The notes: generated by a model not told the origin, from the letters alone. A stretch of DNA of 64,000 bases from Cellvibrio sp. UBA7671 (GCA_002483145.1 DLHJ01000016.1:389554-453553); one strand, 5' to 3'. Shown: positions 35,992-47,713, numbered from the stretch's first letter. Translations and numbers: made by a program.

Positions 35992-36540
35992 TTATTTGGT
36001 TTTAGCGCGTTTAAGTACCAGCGCGTTGTATTCGTTTTTGACCAGTTGCGAGCGGGCGCTAGTGAGTTCGTTTTGGTTATTAAAAGGACCGACTACTACG
36101 CGGTGCCAGACTTCACCTTTGCGAATCTCTACCTTTTCAATATTAGCGTCGAGGTTGAGCAAAATTAATTGCGCGCGCAATTTGTCTGCATCTTCAGCGC
36201 GAGGGAATGACCCGACCTGCAGAATGTACTCGGTGGTCTGCTCCTGTGCCGGTTTTTCCTCGTTGATCGTTTCGCTCGCTGGCACAATGGTTTCGCTTTC
36301 TTGTAGCAATTTGTAGAAATCAAAACGCGGTTTGGGCGTTTTATTTTCGGTCACCTTGGGCTTGGGCTCTTCTTTGGGCGCCGGCGCCGCAACCGGATTT
36401 TTAATGAAGTAGAGGCTGGCCGTAAACGCACCCAATACCAGACCTGCCACGAACCACAACCAGGGAGGTGTCGCGCTGGTGCTGCTGGATGATGTGCGGC
36501 GCGCTGGAGCGCGGCCTTTTTTGGCGAAATCTCTACTCAT
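35992..36540 (-). CDS. ftsN: FtsN-like SPOR-domain cell-division protein
   Basis: A 182-residue bitopic protein: a short cytoplasmic part, one membrane helix (WLWFVAGLVLGAFTASLYFI), a Pro/Lys-rich linker and a C-terminal SPOR domain (TEYILQVGSFPRAEDADKLRAQL...VVVGPFNNQNEL) that binds denuded septal glycan. The place between priA and hslV matches ftsN of E. coli. It is shorter than E. coli FtsN (319), so ftsN-like. Confidence 0.82.
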   Translation of the reverse strand: MSRDFAKKGRAPARRTSSSSTSATPPWLWFVAGLVLGAFTASLYFIKNPVAAPAPKEEPKPKVTENKTPKPRFDFYKLLQESETIVPASETINEEKPAQEQTTEYILQVGSFPRAEDADKLRAQLILLNLDANIEKVEIRKGEVWHRVVVGPFNNQNELTSARSQLVKNEYNALVLKRAKTK

Positions 36541-36649
36541 GGAATTTGTGTGTCTGTGCTAAATCGAGGCGCGATTGTAAAGGGATTGCGCGGGTGAGTC
36601 ACTAAGCCTGCAATTTCCCCATCTGTCTGTTGCTTGTGCCACTTAGGGT

Positions 36650-38875
36650 TTAGCCCATTTCCTGTGGATCAACATCAATCGACCAGCGCACCCGTTTGGC
36701 GAGCGGCGATACTTCCAGTTGCAGCGCTAATTCGCTGAGTAACTGTTGCAAGGGTTTGCGCTGCGCACTGTTGATTTGCAATTGGTAGCGGAAGCGGTCG
36801 CCGCGCTTTTCCATCATTGCCGGCAGCGGGCCGAGATAATTCAAGAGCGGGTGCGGCGCTTGCAGTTGCTCGGCGATTTTGCGTGCGGTCTGCAGGAAGT
36901 CCACCGCTGCAATCGCCTGTTTGCTCTCAGCTCGAATCAATGCAAGGTGGCGATAGGGGGGCAACTGGGTGATCTGGCGCTCATGCAAAATCAAATCGGC
37001 TAACGCGTGATAACCCTGCTGCACCAGTGTTTGCACCAGTGGGTGATCGGTGTGATGGCTCTGCAAAATCACCCTGCCACTTTTTTCCTCGCGCCCGGCG
37101 CGCCCGGCGACTTGCAATAACAGCTGCCCCATGCGCTCGGCGCCGCGGAAATCGGTGCTGAATAAACCAGCGTCCGCATCGATAATCACCACCAGCGTCA
37201 CATCGGCAAAGTGATGGCCTTTGGCGAGCATTTGGGTACCGACAAGGATGCAGGGTTCGCCGCTGTGCACATCGACCAACAGTTTTTGCATGCTGTTTTT
37301 ATTGCGCGTTGAATCGCGGTCTACGCGGATGACTTTGTAAGCTGGAAATAATTGTTGCAGCACCACTTCACTGCGCTCGGTGCCCTGGCCGATAGGTTGG
37401 ATTTTGCTGCTGTTGCAGCTTGGGCAGCGCTTGGGAATGCCGCGCTGGTGATCGCAGTGATGGCAGTGCAGATGGCGCGGTGTCTGGTGCACGGTCATGC
37501 GTGCATCACAGTGATTGCAGTTAGCTAACCAGCCGCAATCGTGACACTCCAACGTGGGTGCGTAGCCGCGGCGATTGAGAAATACCAGCACCTGGTTGCC
37601 TTTGCCGAGCGTATCGCCAATGGCATCGATACTGGCCTGCGCAAAACCCTCATGGAGGATTTCGCCGCGAATATCGAGCAGCTGAATCTCCGGAGGTTTG
37701 GCATTGCCCGCGCGCGCTTTCAGGCGCAGGTATTGATAGCGCCCTTGTATTGCATTGTGCAGGGTTTCCAATGAGGGCGTAGCCGAGCCGAGAATCAACG
37801 GAATGCCAAGGCGATGGGCGCGTACGGCAGCGAGATCGCGCGCGGAATAGCGGAAGCCATCTTGCTGTTTAAAAGAGCCGTCATGTTCTTCGTCGATAAT
37901 TAAAATGCCCGGTTCTTTGAGCGGCGTAAACAGCGCCGAGCGGGTGCCGATAATGATGCGCGCAATACCGTCGCGCGCTTGCAGCCAGGCATCCAGCCGC
38001 TCGCGGTCGTTTAAACCGGAGTGCAAGGCCACAATGGGCAAATTAAACCGACGCTGGAAACGCTGCAGTGTTTGCGGCGTGAGCCCAATCTCTGGCACCA
38101 GCACCAAGGCTTGTTTGCCTTGCTTGAGCGACTGTTCAATCGCCTGTAAATAAATTTCAGTTTTGCCGCTGCCGGTAGCGCCATCGAGCAGGTAAGTTTT
38201 AAAGCTACCGTAGTCGATCTGTGCAAACGCGGCTTGCTGTTCATCGCTCAATACCAGCGGTTGTTCGCGCAACAGCTCTGCCGGGTGTGGCGCTTGGCTG
38301 GGCACTATTTCGTCGATCCGCGCGAGGCCCTTGTCGATCAGGCTTTTGGCGATGGAGCGGGGAATGTCCAGCAAATCGAGATCGTTGCGGCTGAGTTGAT
38401 GGTGGGTTTGCAAGGCGGCTAGCAATGCGGCTTGTTTTGGTGAGCGTTTAAGTGCGCCTTCGGGCAAACCTTTGCCTTCGGTGGTGAGGCGAAATACCGG
38501 TTCCCCGCGCAGTTGTGCGGGCTCGCCCTGGCGAAGGAGCACTGGCAGGGCGGTTTGCAAGGCTTCGCCGGGGGCGCATTGGTAGTAGTCGGCGGCCCAG
38601 AGACAGAGGTCTAGTAACTCGCTATCCAGTGCGGGGCGGGGGTCGATAATCGCCAACGCGTGGCGCAGTTTGCCCAGATCTTGCGCGCTTTCCGTTTTGA
38701 CTTTTATCAGTACGCCGATCAGTTCCTGATGGCCAAAAGGGACGCGCACCAATGCCCCTGGTTGCAGTGCGGATGGCGTTATATCTGCGGGAGGTAAATA
38801 GTCAAAGCAGCGACGCAGGGGTACGGGCAGTGCGATTTCCAGCAGCAAGGATTCTGTTGATGAGGTTTGGGTCAT
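36650..38875 (-). CDS. priA: Primosomal replication restart helicase PriA
   Basis: A 741-residue 3'-5' helicase that restarts stalled forks. Walker A DGATGSGKTEIYL, the DEEH box IDEEHDGSFKQQDG, and zinc motifs CHDCGW...CNHCDARM...CHHCDHQRG...CPSCNS are present. ATG 38875 is chosen; a TTG six codons upstream is the alternative. Divergent from rpmE. Confidence 0.96.
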   Translation of the reverse strand: MTQTSSTESLLLEIALPVPLRRCFDYLPPADITPSALQPGALVRVPFGHQELIGVLIKVKTESAQDLGKLRHALAIIDPRPALDSELLDLCLWAADYYQCAPGEALQTALPVLLRQGEPAQLRGEPVFRLTTEGKGLPEGALKRSPKQAALLAALQTHHQLSRNDLDLLDIPRSIAKSLIDKGLARIDEIVPSQAPHPAELLREQPLVLSDEQQAAFAQIDYGSFKTYLLDGATGSGKTEIYLQAIEQSLKQGKQALVLVPEIGLTPQTLQRFQRRFNLPIVALHSGLNDRERLDAWLQARDGIARIIIGTRSALFTPLKEPGILIIDEEHDGSFKQQDGFRYSARDLAAVRAHRLGIPLILGSATPSLETLHNAIQGRYQYLRLKARAGNAKPPEIQLLDIRGEILHEGFAQASIDAIGDTLGKGNQVLVFLNRRGYAPTLECHDCGWLANCNHCDARMTVHQTPRHLHCHHCDHQRGIPKRCPSCNSSKIQPIGQGTERSEVVLQQLFPAYKVIRVDRDSTRNKNSMQKLLVDVHSGEPCILVGTQMLAKGHHFADVTLVVIIDADAGLFSTDFRGAERMGQLLLQVAGRAGREEKSGRVILQSHHTDHPLVQTLVQQGYHALADLILHERQITQLPPYRHLALIRAESKQAIAAVDFLQTARKIAEQLQAPHPLLNYLGPLPAMMEKRGDRFRYQLQINSAQRKPLQQLLSELALQLEVSPLAKRVRWSIDVDPQEMG

Positions 38876-38983
38876 GGAGTCAGCAATTATCAAACGAGGC
38901 GGGCAGCATAACGTAATCGATCTTGTGTTCGCAGTTTATTGCTGATTGGCTGATGGTTTTTTGTGCGAAATGGCGTTTTTCAG

Positions 38984-39011
38984 TTGCGCGCCTAGGGTTT
39001 TCTGGTAGTAT
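38984..39011 (+). promoter_or_regulatory. Predicted rpmE promoter
   Basis: TTGCGC at 38984-38989 and TAGTAT at 39006-39011 with a 16-bp gap form a sigma-70-type promoter about 90 bp upstream of rpmE. Confidence 0.5.
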
Positions 39012-39101
39012 CGCCGCTCCCGAAAACAGCCGTTTTTTAAACCTATGCGCGGTGCCCGGCAACTGACCAGGTGGCGGCGCAGATCACACAAGGCATTCAT
39101 C

Positions 39102-39326
39102 ATGAAAGCAGACATTCATCCAAATTACGTTGACGTAGCTGTAACCTGCAGCTGTGGCAACAGCTTCACCACCCGTTCAACCTTGGGCAAAGCCCTTCAC
39201 GTTGACGTATGTGGCGCCTGCCACCCATTCTACACCGGCAAGCAAAAAGTTGTTGATACCGGTGGCCGTATCGATCGCTTCACCAAGCGTTTCGGCAGCC
39301 GTATCGCTGGTGCCAAGAAAGACTAA
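39102..39326 (+). CDS. rpmE: 50S ribosomal protein L31 (zinc form)
   Basis: A 74-residue ribosomal protein with the zinc ligands C16, C18, C37 and C40, so it is the C+ form. ATG 39102 fits the MKADIHP N terminus; the frame from 39045 is longer and lacks a ribosome site. The frame overlaps, out of phase, an extended reading frame of the nuclease gene. Confidence 0.97.
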   Translation: MKADIHPNYVDVAVTCSCGNSFTTRSTLGKALHVDVCGACHPFYTGKQKVVDTGGRIDRFTKRFGSRIAGAKKD

Positions 39327-39362
39327 TTTCTTGATCCGCACTCTGCTAGCACCGCTAGTAAA

Positions 39363-39397
39363 AACGCCGGGAATGAAAATTTCCGGCGTTTTTTTAT
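39363..39397 (+). terminator. rpmE terminator
   Basis: AACGCCGGGAA and TTTCCGGCGTT pair (one G-T) around TGAAAA, followed by seven Ts. The loop holds the first codons of the nuclease gene. Confidence 0.85.
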
Positions 39398-40161
39398 GCC
39401 TGTGTTCTTTGTTTTTGCCCGCTCTTGCGGTTGCTGAATGCGGTTTTCCTGCTGGTGAGTTGGTGCAGGTGGTGCGGGTATCGGATGGGGACACCCTGAA
39501 ATTACAAGACGGCCGCTCGGTGCGGGTGCTGGGGATTAACGCCCCGGAAATTGTGCATGGCAACAGACCCGGTCAGCCGCTCGGGCGTGAGTCGCGCGCA
39601 GCGGCGCAGGCGTTTGTCGATGCGAGCAAAGGTAAGGTTCGTCTTGGATTTGAGCGCGAGACCCATGATCACTACGGTCGTTTGTTGGCGCATGTGTACG
39701 ATAGGCGCGGAAATAGCTTGGCCGTAGCGCAATTGCGCAGCGGCATGGCATTGCAGATTGCCGTTCCGCCCAACACTGCCCATGAGCATTGCCTGTTGAC
39801 ACCAGAGCGGGAAGCGCGACAAAAATCTTTAGGGGTATGGAGGGATAATTACTGGAAGTCTCTGCCGACATTATCTCTGCGCGGCGATGAGGCTGGCTTC
39901 AGGTTGGTGCGCGGGCGCATCGCCAGGGTGGATATCAACTCGGCAGTGTGGTTAGAGTTTGAAGGCAAGTTGGTCGCCAGAGTTGCTAAAAAGGACTGGC
40001 CATTATTTGGCTATCGACAGCAGGATTGGTTGGCGCTAAAGGGTAAATCGGCGGAGGTGCGCGGTTGGATAGGCTCACAAAAATCCAGGCGCTCGCAGCA
40101 GTTCAAGCCTTTGGTGATGCAGCTGCGATCACCTTCATCCATAAAAGTAATCGCAGACTAA
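39373..40161 (+). CDS. Secreted thermonuclease-family (SNase) protein
   Basis: A 262-residue exported nuclease-like protein with signal peptide MKISGVFLCLCSLFLPALAVA. The SNase domain shows VVRVSDGDTLKLQDGRSVRVLGINAPE, FERETHDHYGRLLAHVY and LRSGMALQ, covering the usual Asp/Arg/Glu active residues (in part). A C-terminal ~100-residue extension has no known fold. The ATG 39373 lies inside the loop of the rpmE terminator, so expression may depend on read-through or a different start. Confidence 0.85.
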   Translation: MKISGVFLCLCSLFLPALAVAECGFPAGELVQVVRVSDGDTLKLQDGRSVRVLGINAPEIVHGNRPGQPLGRESRAAAQAFVDASKGKVRLGFERETHDHYGRLLAHVYDRRGNSLAVAQLRSGMALQIAVPPNTAHEHCLLTPEREARQKSLGVWRDNYWKSLPTLSLRGDEAGFRLVRGRIARVDINSAVWLEFEGKLVARVAKKDWPLFGYRQQDWLALKGKSAEVRGWIGSQKSRRSQQFKPLVMQLRSPSSIKVIAD

Positions 40162-40166
40162 CCTGA

Positions 40167-42581
40167 TTAGAAAAGCTCTTCGGGTAAGGTTGCCTGCTCA
40201 GTAGTCTCGGTACCTGCGGCTGATGTACGCCCGGTATCTTCCCCTAAGAACACCTCAAAAATCGCATCGGGATCGCCCGGCATAGCGGGTTTACCGGTAT
40301 CCGGGTTGATCCGCACAGTCACTATCCCTTCCGGTTGGCGCGGCAATTGGTCGGGCACACCTTCCAGAGCGGTGCGCATAAAATCGATCCAGATAGGCAG
40401 TGCCGCCGAGCTGCCAAACTCTTTGCGTCCCAAAAGGGTATTGGCATCAAACCCGACCCAGACGCTGGTGGTGATATTGGGGTTATAGCCAGAGAACCAA
40501 CTGTCGCGTGGCCCATTGGTAGTACCGGTTTTGCCGGCGATATCATTGCGCCCGAGTTGTTTGGCGAGGCGGCCAGTACCCTTATCCACTACATCGCGCA
40601 GCATCGAGTCGATCAGGTAGGCAACGCGTGCATCAATAATACGCGGTGCCCGCAAATTGCTATCAAGGCTGGGTGTTGCCGGTATCAAGCTGCCATCATC
40701 GGCATAGCTGAGTTGGTTGATCTCGCACTCTTTACATACGCGCTTCGGGCGCGCCTCGTAAACTACTTTGCCTTTATCATCCTCAATTCGTGTCACCAAA
40801 TACGGGTCAACTTTAAAACCGCCATTAGCAAAGGTCGCGTAGACGGTCGCCATCTGCATGGGGGTAAGTGCATGGGTACCCAGCGCCAGAGTCAGGTCGC
40901 GGGGGAATTCTTTGGGGTTAAAACCAAAGCGCGCGAGGCTGTCGAGAGCGGTCTGCATGCCGATACTGCGTAGCAAGCGAATCGATACCAAATTCCGTGA
41001 GCGGTAGAGCGCTTGGCGCATGCGCATAGGGCCAACAAACTTGCCGTCATCATTTTCCGGGCGCCAAGCGATGCCGGTGCTGGTGTTTTCAATCACTATA
41101 GGTGCGTCGTTAATAATCGACGCCGGGGTAAACCCATTTTCCAGTGCCGCGGTATAAATCAACGGCTTAAAACTGGAACCGGGTTGGCGCGCACCCTGGA
41201 TCGCACGGTTGTAATGGCTTTGGTTGAAGTCGAGGCCGCCAACCAGCGAGCGAATCGCACCATCCATAGGGTCGAGGGATACCAATGCCGCCTGAATTGC
41301 GGGTACCTGGCTAAAGCGCCATTGGTCGTCGTTATCTTTGGTGATGCGCACAACATCGCCCGGTTTAAGGAATTCGGTCACTGCTTTGTAGGCGGCGCCG
41401 CGGCTATCTTCAGTGAAGTAAGGGCGCACATTCGATAGCCCCTGCTCCCAGCCCAAATCAACGTAATCACCATTGCTCATCAGCACGCGCAGCGATTTTT
41501 CCTGTACATCCACCACTGCTGCTGGCTCCTGCCCGCCCAGGGTGGGAATACTTTGGAGCTGGTCTTGCCAGTCAATCAGGTCGGCATCTAACGAAGGTTT
41601 GAGGCGTAGCTCCGGGCCGCGATAGCCGTGGCGCAGGTCATATCCCAACAAACCCTTGAGTACCGCAGCTTGTGCGGTGGCTTGCATAGCGCTATCGACA
41701 CTGGTGTAAACCTTATAGCCCTCGGTATAGGCCTTTTCACCAAAGCGATCCAGTACTTCCTGACGTGCCATTTCCGAAATATAAGGAGCTTGTACATCTA
41801 GTGTGGTGCCGTGGTAGCTGGCGGTATTAGGTTCGTTGATCGCCGCCTCGTAAGTAGCTCGATCTATGTGCTTCAGCTCATACATACGCCCGATAATCCA
41901 GTCGCGCCGAATCATCGCACGCTTGAGGTTGGCGAGCGGGTTGTACGCCGACGGCGCTTTTAATACCCCTACGATCATGGCGTATTGGGCGACACTGAGT
42001 TGGTGGATATCCTTGCCGTAATAGATCTGTGCAGCCGCCTGCAGGCCATAGGCACGGTTCCCAAAGAACATTTTATTGTTGAACAATTCAAGGATTTCTT
42101 CCTTGGTAAATTTCCGTTCAATTTCAAGGGATAAGAGGATTTCGTTAAACTTGCGTGAGAAGATTTGTTTGCGAGTGAGAAAGAAATCACGCGCCAACTG
42201 TTGAGTAATAGTACTTCCTCCCGATTGAATGGCGCCGGACTTCAGAATTTGTGATGCGGCGCGCAACATGCCTTTTAGAGAAACTCCATGATGCTCAAAG
42301 AACTCTGCATCTTCGGCGGAGAGGAGTGCTTTTATATACAGGGGTGGTATCTGATTGTAGGTCAGGGGAGTGCGACGCTGTTCGCCAAATTCACCTATCA
42401 GCTTGCCGTCGCTTGAATAAACCCGTAAAGGGGTCTGTAATTTAACCTCCCTCAATGAATCAACTGATGGCAATTTAGGGCTCAAATAGAGATAGAGTCC
42501 GGCGAATGTCACCAAGGTAACGCCGAAACCGGCCAGTAACAGCCAGAAAATAATGCCGAAGAAGGATTTTTTACTGAACAT
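40167..42581 (-). CDS. ponA: Penicillin-binding protein 1A (bifunctional)
   Basis: An 804-residue class A PBP that polymerises and cross-links peptidoglycan. An N-terminal membrane helix precedes the transglycosylase (SAEDAEFFEHHGVSLKG, GGSTITQQLARDFFLTRKQ) and transpeptidase (SSFKPLIYTAALENG, RSRNLVSIRL, AGKTGTTNG) domains. It is divergent from pilM, the arrangement of Pseudomonas ponA/pilM. ATG 42581 has the usual MFSKKSFF start. Confidence 0.97.
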   Translation of the reverse strand: MFSKKSFFGIIFWLLLAGFGVTLVTFAGLYLYLSPKLPSVDSLREVKLQTPLRVYSSDGKLIGEFGEQRRTPLTYNQIPPLYIKALLSAEDAEFFEHHGVSLKGMLRAASQILKSGAIQSGGSTITQQLARDFFLTRKQIFSRKFNEILLSLEIERKFTKEEILELFNNKMFFGNRAYGLQAAAQIYYGKDIHQLSVAQYAMIVGVLKAPSAYNPLANLKRAMIRRDWIIGRMYELKHIDRATYEAAINEPNTASYHGTTLDVQAPYISEMARQEVLDRFGEKAYTEGYKVYTSVDSAMQATAQAAVLKGLLGYDLRHGYRGPELRLKPSLDADLIDWQDQLQSIPTLGGQEPAAVVDVQEKSLRVLMSNGDYVDLGWEQGLSNVRPYFTEDSRGAAYKAVTEFLKPGDVVRITKDNDDQWRFSQVPAIQAALVSLDPMDGAIRSLVGGLDFNQSHYNRAIQGARQPGSSFKPLIYTAALENGFTPASIINDAPIVIENTSTGIAWRPENDDGKFVGPMRMRQALYRSRNLVSIRLLRSIGMQTALDSLARFGFNPKEFPRDLTLALGTHALTPMQMATVYATFANGGFKVDPYLVTRIEDDKGKVVYEARPKRVCKECEINQLSYADDGSLIPATPSLDSNLRAPRIIDARVAYLIDSMLRDVVDKGTGRLAKQLGRNDIAGKTGTTNGPRDSWFSGYNPNITTSVWVGFDANTLLGRKEFGSSAALPIWIDFMRTALEGVPDQLPRQPEGIVTVRINPDTGKPAMPGDPDAIFEVFLGEDTGRTSAAGTETTEQATLPEELF

Positions 42582-42671
42582 TTTTTCTATGTGAATTAAT
42601 GAGTTAGCGCGGTCGCCGCAGGTGGCGGGCATTATACGGGCTTTTTGCCTGTTTACATATTCATCGGTTTG

Positions 42672-42699
42672 TTGCAGGCTTAAGTTAAAGTGCTATAAC
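42672..42699 (+). promoter_or_regulatory. Predicted pilM operon promoter
   Basis: TTGCAG (42672-42677) and TATAAC (42694-42699) with a 16-bp gap, about 37 bp upstream of pilM. Confidence 0.5.
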
Positions 42700-42714
42700 A
42701 TAAACAACGTCTAA

Positions 42715-43802
<1,088 letters not shown>

Positions 43803-43803
<1 letters not shown>

Positions 43804-44390
43804 TGGCCAAGATTAACTTATTGCCTTGGCGCGAAGCCTATCGGCAAGAGAAAAAGCGTGAATTTCTGGGGATTGTTGGTGGCATTGGTTTGGCCGCAGC
43901 ATTTTGTGCTTATCTTTGGGTGTCGAGCGTGCAATCAGCGATTGAGAACCAGAATGCCCGCAATCAAATGCTTAATCAGGAAATTGCCAAGCTTGATGCG
44001 CAAGTAAAAGAAATCAGCGAGATTAAAAAAGTGCGCGACGATTTACTGGCGCGCATTAAAGTGATTACTGATCTTGAAGGCACTCGCCCCGTCATAGTCC
44101 GCTACTTTGATGAGCTGGCCAGATCTATTCCTGATGGTGTTTGGATCAGTTCAGCGGAACGCAAGGGTAATGTGGTAACCATTGAAGGTGTGGCTGAATC
44201 ATACAATCGCATAGCAAGCTTCTTGCGCAACCTTGAGGCTTCCGATTGGTATGCATCGCATAATTTGATTTCTGTAGATGCTGCTCCTGAAGAGGGCGAG
44301 GATGCGAGTAAATTCAAAATGACTGTTGAAACCTCTGCGCCCGTTGATCCTGCAGCTGATCCTGCAAAAACCGCTGGGGGGGTAAAGTAA
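43803..44390 (+). CDS. pilN: Type IV pilus assembly protein PilN
   Basis: A 195-residue inner-membrane protein. The N terminus MAKINLLPWREAYRQEKKREF is the PilM-binding motif INLLPWR; a membrane helix follows, then a coiled coil and a ferredoxin-like periplasmic domain (GVWISSAERKGNVVTIEG). It partners PilO. Confidence 0.97.
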
Positions 44391-45008
44391 ATGTCATTTC
44401 AAGATACCCTCGACCAGCTTAAAGAGTTTGATGTAAATAACATCGATTTTGAAAAAATAGGTGTCTGGCCATGGCCAGCTAAAGTATTTGTTTGTTTGCT
44501 ACTGATTGCGGTGGTTTTTGCGGGAACTTACTACCTGAAAATCAGCGATTTAAATTTAGAGCTTGAGTCTGTTGCTGCGCAAGAGCAGACATTAAGAGGG
44601 ACTTTTGAGAAACGAAGTTTCGAAGCTGCGAATCTGGATGCTTACAAAGCGCAGATGGAAGATATGAAGGTCACTTTTGATTCTTTGTTGTCGCGCTTGC
44701 CAGCAAAAACAGAAGTTCCGGGATTGCTAGAAGATATTGGTACGCGTGGTAGTGAAAGTGGCTTGACCAACATTAATATCAATTTTCAGCCTGACGTGGT
44801 TGCAGAGTATTACATTGAGGTTCCAATCAACATATCTGCCGATGGTGGATATCACGATATGGGCGGCTTTGTCAGCGGGGTTGCTGGTATGCCGCGCATC
44901 GTAACCTTACATGATTTTTCGATTACTGCATCTAAAGAAAATAAAACGTTGAGCATGAAAATTTTAGCGAAAACCTATCGCTATAAATCTCAGGAGGCCG
45001 CGAAATGA
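44391..45008 (+). CDS. pilO: Type IV pilus assembly protein PilO
   Basis: A 205-residue bitopic protein beginning directly after pilN. It has a membrane helix (VFVCLLLIAVVFAGTYYL), coiled coil, and a periplasmic domain (VPGLLEDIGTRGSESGLTNINI, VPINISADGGYHDMGGFVSGVAGMPRIVTLHDF) that dimerises with PilN. Confidence 0.97.
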   Translation: MSFQDTLDQLKEFDVNNIDFEKIGVWPWPAKVFVCLLLIAVVFAGTYYLKISDLNLELESVAAQEQTLRGTFEKRSFEAANLDAYKAQMEDMKVTFDSLLSRLPAKTEVPGLLEDIGTRGSESGLTNININFQPDVVAEYYIEVPINISADGGYHDMGGFVSGVAGMPRIVTLHDFSITASKENKTLSMKILAKTYRYKSQEAAK

Positions 45009-45529
45009 AACGGTCACTGTTAATAACACAATTTGTTTGCGTGCTGGCATTGGCAGGTTGCGGTCAATCCTCTCAGCAGGACTTGATTGATTTTATGGAA
45101 GAAACAAAGCGCAGACCCAAAGGACAAATTGAACCTTTACCTACGTTTAGTCCTTATCAACCATTTACTTACAGCGCTATGACTTTGCGTAGCCCTTTTG
45201 AAAAGCCTATTCCCATAGATGAATCGGCTGCTAAAGGTGGTCGTGCAGTTGCACCGGACTTAACAAGAGAAAAAGAGTTTCTCGAAGGTTTTAATATTAC
45301 TTCGCTCAAAATGGTTGGCACTATCAGCAAAGGTGGCCAGTTGTGGGCGCTTATTGATGATGGTGCAAATAGTGTGGTGCCAGCAACTGTTGGAAATTAC
45401 TTGGGGATGAACCACGGCAAAATAATATCCACCAGCTCAACGCAAATTGAAGTGATGGAAATTGTGGGTGATGGTTCCAATGGTTGGGTTGAACGTCCCA
45501 GAATTATTAAATTAGAAGAGAAGGAATAA
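45005..45529 (+). CDS. pilP: Type IV pilus lipoprotein PilP
   Basis: A 174-residue lipoprotein (lipobox LALAGCGQ, Cys19) whose periplasmic domain links PilNO to the PilQ secretin. Features: FMEETKRRPKGQIEPLPTF, LRSPFEKP, and SLKMVGTI...GNYLGMNHGKI. It overlaps pilO by 4 nt (ATGA). Confidence 0.97.
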   Translation: MKRSLLITQFVCVLALAGCGQSSQQDLIDFMEETKRRPKGQIEPLPTFSPYQPFTYSAMTLRSPFEKPIPIDESAAKGGRAVAPDLTREKEFLEGFNITSLKMVGTISKGGQLWALIDDGANSVVPATVGNYLGMNHGKIISTSSTQIEVMEIVGDGSNGWVERPRIIKLEEKE

Positions 45530-45565
45530 GCGGACATGTGTGCTCTATTCACTCCGGGGTTGAAT

Positions 45566-47713
45566 ATGCGTAAATTTGTTGTGGCATTTATTTGTTTGTT
45601 GGTGTCGCCGTTAACACTGGCAAGCACTCTGAATGAAATTAATTTTTTCCAGCTGCCTGGAGAGCGTTTTGAGGTGCGTATGTCGTTCGATACGCCACCA
45701 CCGCAACCTAAAGGTTATACCATCGAAAAGCCGGCTCGTATCGTGCTCGACTTTCCTGAAGTGGTGAGCGGGCTGAAAGAGCGCCGCTTTCCTTTGGCTG
45801 TCGATAATGGCCAAAGTGCGATGGTGCTGACGAGTGAAGGCCGTACCCGACTGATATTAAATCTCAATGATTTGGCTTCCTACACAACGCGCACTGATGG
45901 TAATAGTTTTATCGTCGAGGTTGGTGCAGCAAAAGGCTCTGATACTGGGCAGGCAAGTCGTCCTGCTGTCGAAGTTGCTACCAAATCTACTTTTAAAGAA
46001 AACGATACTTTAGGTAATCAAACCAAGATTACCAATATCGATTTTCGTCGAGGCACTGCGGGTGAGGGCCGTGTCATTGTTACCCTGTCCAATCCCAAAA
46101 TTAGTGCCGATATGGTAGGCACTGGTGCAGGAGTAAAGTTATCGTTCAAGGATGCGTGGCTACCTCCAGAGCTGCGTCGTCGTTTGGATGTAGTTGACTT
46201 TGCTACTCCTGTATCTCTGGTTAGTGCTACGCAAGAAGGTGAGACCTCTGTGCTTAATGTCAGTGCAGGTGGCGATTTTGACTATCTTGCCTATCAAACA
46301 GACAATGAATATGTATTGAGCATCAAACCGCTGACAGAGCAGGAAAAGCAGGAGAAGAAAAAAGATTTTGAATATACTGGTGAAAAATTATCGCTGGATT
46401 TCCAGGACATTGAAGTTCGTGCTGTGTTACAGATTATTGCTGATTTTACCGAATTGAACTTGGTAGCTAGCGATACTGTGCAAGGGCGTATTACTTTGCG
46501 CTTGCAGAATGTTCCATGGGATCAAGCTTTAGAAATGGTGCTCAAAAATAAAGGTTTGGATAAACGTCAAGTAGGTAATGTGTTGATGGTTGCACCAGCA
46601 GCAGAAATTGCTGAGCGTGAGCGTCAGGAAATTACCACCAAGAAACAACTCGAAGAATTGGCTCCATTGCGTACTGAATATATCCGCGTACGTTATGCTA
46701 ATGCGAAAGAGATGTTTGAGCTGTTTAGTGATGGCGGTGGCAGTGGCGGTGGCGGTGGCGGTGGTCAAGGCGGCAATCGTGCAACTGGCAGTGTTTTGTC
46801 TGAACGTGGCCAAGGTGTAGTTGATGAGCGTACTAACTCGATTATTATTACTGATACAGCTGAACGTATTGAGGCATTTAAGCGTTTAGTTGATCAAATA
46901 GATATCCCTATTCGTCAAGTGATGATTGAGGCGAGAATTGTAATTGCTAACACCGACTTTGAACGGGAGCTGGGTATTCGTTGGGGGGGGGTTGGTTATA
47001 ATGCAAATAGAAATCGTGTAATCGATTTTGCGGGTTCCCAAGAAGGATTGGATGATGAAGACGGTACTCATCCATCGCGCTGGTTTAATCCAGGACCTGA
47101 TGATGACGATAATACTTTGAATCTTACAGAGAATAACGTGGTTGATTTGGCTGTGAATGACCCTTATGCAAGCGCTGCGATCGGCATTCTTACTGATAGT
47201 ACCTATCTGGATTTGGAGCTAAGCGCATTGGAAAACTCTGGTTATGCCGAGATTGTCTCTCAGCCCAAAGTCATCACTAGTGATAAACAATTGGCCATTA
47301 TTAAGTCAGGTAAAGAAATCGGGTTTTTGGAAACCGCGCCTAGTGGTGGTACCACGACTGGTTTCCGTGAGGCAGTGTTAAAGCTAGAGGTAACCCCGCA
47401 AATTACACCGGATAATCGGATTATTATGGACTTGAATGTGTGGAAAGATTCAGTTGCTTCCATTGAGGTATCTGGTCGTCCAACACTGGACATCACTCGC
47501 TTACAGACCAAGGTTCTGGTAAATAATGGTCAGACGGTAGTTTTGGGTGGAGTCTTTTCATTAGAGGGCACCAAGGGGGAGAATAAGGTCCCTGTATTGG
47601 GTGACATCCCCTATCTTGGTCGTTTATTCAAGAAAACTGTGGATAATCAGTTCAAAACCGAGTTGTTGATTTTTGTTACTCCCAAGTTGATGTCGGATAC
47701 TCTTGCAAACTAA
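45566..47713 (+). CDS. pilQ: Type IV pilus secretin PilQ
   Basis: A 715-residue outer-membrane secretin that forms the pilus pore. A signal peptide ([20 protein letters not shown]) is followed by two AMIN domains, an STN domain ([26 protein letters not shown]), an N1 secretin domain split by a Gly-rich loop ([14 protein letters not shown]) and the secretin domain ([15 protein letters not shown]). ATG 45566 is preferred over 45536 because it fits a signal peptide. Confidence 0.97.
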   Translation: MRKFVVAFICLLVSPLTLASTLNEINFFQLPGERFEVRMSFDTPPPQPKGYTIEKPARIVLDFPEVVSGLKERRFPLAVDNGQSAMVLTSEGRTRLILNLNDLASYTTRTDGNSFIVEVGAAKGSDTGQASRPAVEVATKSTFKENDTLGNQTKITNIDFRRGTAGEGRVIVTLSNPKISADMVGTGAGVKLSFKDAWLPPELRRRLDVVDFATPVSLVSATQEGETSVLNVSAGGDFDYLAYQTDNEYVLSIKPLTEQEKQEKKKDFEYTGEKLSLDFQDIEVRAVLQIIADFTELNLVASDTVQGRITLRLQNVPWDQALEMVLKNKGLDKRQVGNVLMVAPAAEIAERERQEITTKKQLEELAPLRTEYIRVRYANAKEMFELFSDGGGSGGGGGGGQGGNRATGSVLSERGQGVVDERTNSIIITDTAERIEAFKRLVDQIDIPIRQVMIEARIVIANTDFERELGIRWGGVGYNANRNRVIDFAGSQEGLDDEDGTHPSRWFNPGPDDDDNTLNLTENNVVDLAVNDPYASAAIGILTDSTYLDLELSALENSGYAEIVSQPKVITSDKQLAIIKSGKEIGFLETAPSGGTTTGFREAVLKLEVTPQITPDNRIIMDLNVWKDSVASIEVSGRPTLDITRLQTKVLVNNGQTVVLGGVFSLEGTKGENKVPVLGDIPYLGRLFKKTVDNQFKTELLIFVTPKLMSDTLAN

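Noticed and set aside
39154..39372. Long nuclease reading frame starting within rpmE
   Set aside because: The part before 39373 is the out-of-frame shadow of L31; the signal peptide begins at 39373.
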